Translations under genes and position numbers: made by a program | The notes under the pieces: generated by a model | What the model was told of the DNA's origin: nothing | Databases searched by the model: none | What the model saw: only the letters and a program-made list of their open reading frames with translations | Assembly (NCBI GenBank): GCA_030150795.1 | Contig: JASLFF010000468.1 | Coordinates: 1 to 8,446, forward strand | DNA from: Terriglobales bacterium | Lineage (GTDB): Bacteria; Acidobacteriota; Terriglobia; Terriglobales; Gp1-AA117 | DNA: 8,446 nucleotides | Direction: 5' to 3' | Shown: piece after piece, positions 5,957 through 8,446 of the stretch | How the letters are laid out: the number at the start of each line of letters is the position of its first letter | Position numbering within the stretch: the stretch's first letter is position 1

Positions 5957-8446
5957 ATGATGATTGCCCGCTGCTCTTCGTTTGTGCGCTCCGCCGCTGT
6001 GATTGCTCTTCTTTGTGCTTTTTGCGTGGCCGTTTCAGCCCAGTCGCCTGCGCCGGTGAAATACGATTCCGGAACCATCTCCGGATTGACGGCCAGAAAT
6101 ATTGGCTCCGCCACCATGGGCGGCCGGATTTCCGCCATTGACGCGGTTGATGAAAATGGCAAGATCACTGTTTTTGTCGGATCAGCCAGCGGAGGCGTAT
6201 GGAAATCGATCAATGGCGCTACAACTTTCAGGCCGGTATTTGACCGCGAACCGGCGCAATCGATTGGCGCTGTGACTATCGATCCTTCAAACCCCAAGAA
6301 TGTCTGGGTGGGAACGGGAGAAAGCTGGACCCGAAACAGCGTTTCAATTGGCAATGGAATTTATAAGTCGACCGATGGCGGCGAGAACTGGACAAACACG
6401 GGATTGAAAGACTCTGAGCATATCGCGCGCATCCTGGTTGATCCCAAAGACAGCAACACGGTTTACGCCTGTGCCACCGGCCATCTTTGGAATGACAATG
6501 ATGAGCGCGGCGTCTATAAAACAACTGACGGAGGCACAAACTGGAAAAAAGTCCTGGTGGGAGCAAACGGCTCAACCGGATGCGCCATGTTGTCTATGAA
6601 CGCTCAAGAGCCGAACACAATCTATGCCTCCATGTGGGATTTCCGTCGCCAGGGTTGGACATTCCGTTCTGGTGGACCGGGCAGCGGATTGTTTAAGAGC
6701 ACGGATGGAGGCGATCATTGGACAGAAATAGCGCCCAGCAACAGCCAGGGAATGCCAGAAAAGCCATACGGAAGAATCGCGCTGGCAGTGGCTCCTTCCA
6801 AGCCAAACGTTGTTTACGCAATGATCGAATGCAAGCAGAGCGCGCTCTACCGCTCAGACGATGCGGGCAAAAGCTGGAAAAAGATGGATGCCAGCCAATA
6901 CATGGTGTGGCGTCCGTTTTATTTTGCCAATCTGATTGTCGATCCCAAGAATGAGAACAAGATTTTTAAAGTAGACCTGGTGCTGTTGCTCAGCGTGGAT
7001 GGTGGGCGCAGCTTTAGCTCCACCGCAAACACACATGGCGACAACCACACTGTCTGGATCGACCCAAACAATACTAACCAGATTTATGCCGGCGACGATG
7101 GCGGTTTCTGGAGCAGCACTGATGGCGGCACTCGCTGGGCGCGGGCGTGGAATCTGCCCACTGCGCAGTTCTATCACGTGAGCGTTGACAATGCGAATCC
7201 ATATCATGTCTACGGCGGCTTGCAGGACAACAGCGTTTGGGTGGGCGATTCGTCGTATCCGGGCGGCATCACCAATTCGCGCTGGGAAAACGTTTATGGC
7301 GGCGACGGCTTCTGGGTGTTTGAAGATCCCGCCGACCCGGACTACATTTACGCGGAATCGCAGGGCGGCGAAATTGGAAGAGTCAACCGCCACACGCTGA
7401 GCGGTCAGAGCATCAAACCGCAGCCGGGATATAATGAGAAGAAGCTGCATTTTAACTGGAACACGCCAATCCATCTCAGTCCCAATGAAAAAGGGACTAT
7501 CTATATTGGAGCACAGTACCTCTTCCGTTCGCGCGACCACGGCCATTCATGGGAGCGCATCTCACCTGACCTCTCTACCAATGATCCAGAGAAACAGAAG
7601 CAGGAAGAATCCGGCGGCATTACGGTGGATAATTCTGCGGCAGAAATGCACACATCGATCTATTCGATCAGCGAATCGCCAAAAAATAGCCAGTTGATCT
7701 GGGCCGGCACCGATGATGGAAACCTGCAAATTACGCGCGATGGCGGCAAAAACTGGACCAACGTGGTGGACAAAGTCCCGAACCTGGGCAAGAACTCATG
7801 GGTCTCCACTGTTATTGCCAGCCGCTACGAGGAAGGCACGGCCTACGCCACTTTTGATCGCCATACGTTCGGCGACATGAAGCCCTACCTTTACAAGACA
7901 ACCGACTTCGGCGATACGTGGACACCGTTGGTGAGCGATGCCAGCGGCGTAACTGGATATGCCCACGTGATTACAGAAGACACCGTTGATCCCAACCTGC
8001 TCTTTCTGGGGACCGAATTTGGGCTGTGGATTTCCATTGATGGCGGCAGGCAGTGGGCGCAATACCGGGGCAGCAACTTCCCTGCCGTTGCGGTGCGCGA
8101 CATTGTGATTCAGCCTCGTGAGCCTGACCTGGTATTGGCGACGCATGGACGCGGCATCTGGATCATTGATGATATTTCATCGTTGCGTTTGCTCACTCGT
8201 GACCTAATGGCCAAAGACGCGGTGTTGCTGGATTCCGCCAGCATTCAATACTTGAATTCGAATGGTGGTTGGCCGGAAGGTGATGCAACTTTCTCCGGCT
8301 CCAGCCGCACACAAGACGCTTTTATCACGTACTACCAGAAGGGCCGGCACATCTTCGGCGACATGAAGATCGAAATTATTGCCCCGGACGGAAAAGTAGT
8401 GGATACGATCGCCGGCAGCAAGCACCGCGGCTTGAATCGAGCAACG
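5957..8446 (+). CDS. Large secreted BNR/VPS10-like beta-propeller protein (3' truncated)
   Basis: The frame is open from ATG 5957 to the window edge, giving 830 residues with no stop. A signal peptide occupies residues 1-28 (a hydrophobic core ending VSA, then QSPAPVKYD). Ten Asp-box (BNR) motifs of the S/T-x-D-x-G-x-x-W type follow at about residues 138 (STDGGENW), 189 (TTDGGTNW), 248 (STDGGDHW), 300 (SDDAGKSW), 346 (SVDGGRSF), 387 (STDGGTRW), 525 (SRDHGHSW), 593 (TRDGGKNW), 648 (TTDFGDTW) and 693 (SIDGGRQW). Asp-boxes mark beta-propeller blades, as in sortilin/VPS10 and GH74 proteins; ten spread over about 560 residues suggest two propellers. HGRGIWIIDD near residue 733 is a characteristic family motif closing the propeller region. 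The segment after it (DAFITYYQKG, then IEIIAPDGKVVDTI) begins the post-propeller beta domain. If the missing end resembles the left-edge gene, the full protein would be roughly 1,080 residues. Glycosidase activity or ligand binding is possible, but no catalytic residue can be assigned. Confidence 0.88.
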   Translation, partial: MMIARCSSFVRSAAVIALLCAFCVAVSAQSPAPVKYDSGTISGLTARNIGSATMGGRISAIDAVDENGKITVFVGSASGGVWKSINGATTFRPVFDREPAQSIGAVTIDPSNPKNVWVGTGESWTRNSVSIGNGIYKSTDGGENWTNTGLKDSEHIARILVDPKDSNTVYACATGHLWNDNDERGVYKTTDGGTNWKKVLVGANGSTGCAMLSMNAQEPNTIYASMWDFRRQGWTFRSGGPGSGLFKSTDGGDHWTEIAPSNSQGMPEKPYGRIALAVAPSKPNVVYAMIECKQSALYRSDDAGKSWKKMDASQYMVWRPFYFANLIVDPKNENKIFKVDLVLLLSVDGGRSFSSTANTHGDNHTVWIDPNNTNQIYAGDDGGFWSSTDGGTRWARAWNLPTAQFYHVSVDNANPYHVYGGLQDNSVWVGDSSYPGGITNSRWENVYGGDGFWVFEDPADPDYIYAESQGGEIGRVNRHTLSGQSIKPQPGYNEKKLHFNWNTPIHLSPNEKGTIYIGAQYLFRSRDHGHSWERISPDLSTNDPEKQKQEESGGITVDNSAAEMHTSIYSISESPKNSQLIWAGTDDGNLQITRDGGKNWTNVVDKVPNLGKNSWVSTVIASRYEEGTAYATFDRHTFGDMKPYLYKTTDFGDTWTPLVSDASGVTGYAHVITEDTVDPNLLFLGTEFGLWISIDGGRQWAQYRGSNFPAVAVRDIVIQPREPDLVLATHGRGIWIIDDISSLRLLTRDLMAKDAVLLDSASIQYLNSNGGWPEGDATFSGSSRTQDAFITYYQKGRHIFGDMKIEIIAPDGKVVDTIAGSKHRGLNRAT

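Overview
The window looks like chromosomal DNA from an acidobacterium, probably class Terriglobia. This is inferred from moderate GC content, a family of large secreted Asp-box (BNR/VPS10-like) proteins, a secreted subtilase with an 'AIMWGT' repeat tail, and a membrane HD-GYP protein with a GAF domain. No 16S rRNA or other marker is present, so the assignment is tentative. No tRNA, rRNA, CRISPR array, transposase or phage gene was found.

Layout from left to right. (1) Positions 1-747 (+) hold the C-terminal end of a large secreted protein that looks like a relative of the BNR protein at the right edge. It is followed by a strong hairpin terminator. (2) Positions 846-2813 (-) hold a membrane-anchored HD-GYP phosphodiesterase, predicted to hydrolyse cyclic di-GMP, with an unusual C-terminal GAF domain. 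It converges on gene 1. (3) A 325-bp divergent intergenic region contains three TGTGAC-type half-sites, a possible extended -10 promoter, and an inverted repeat whose right arm includes the start codon of the next gene. (4) Positions 3139-4911 (+) hold a secreted S8 (subtilisin-like) protease with an intact catalytic triad. Its C-terminal tail of about 90 residues has a tryptophan recurring every six residues. It is followed by a clear terminator. (5) Positions 5145-5909 (+) hold a small secreted protein resembling the LolA-like 'outer membrane lipoprotein-sorting' family. (6) From 5957 to the right edge (+) runs a large secreted BNR/VPS10-like beta-propeller protein with ten Asp-boxes, open at its 3' end.

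Genes 5 and 6 are 47 bp apart on one strand and probably form a transcription unit. The subtilase looks monocistronic. All three complete or 5'-complete plus-strand proteins carry signal peptides, so the region is mainly an export or cell-surface locus beside a cyclic-di-GMP turnover enzyme. Whether the HD-GYP protein and the subtilase are co-regulated from the shared intergenic region is inference.

No clear new multi-gene system is visible. The most interesting items are the hexad-tryptophan repeat tail of the subtilase, the inverted repeat over its start codon, and the half-site cluster in the divergent region.
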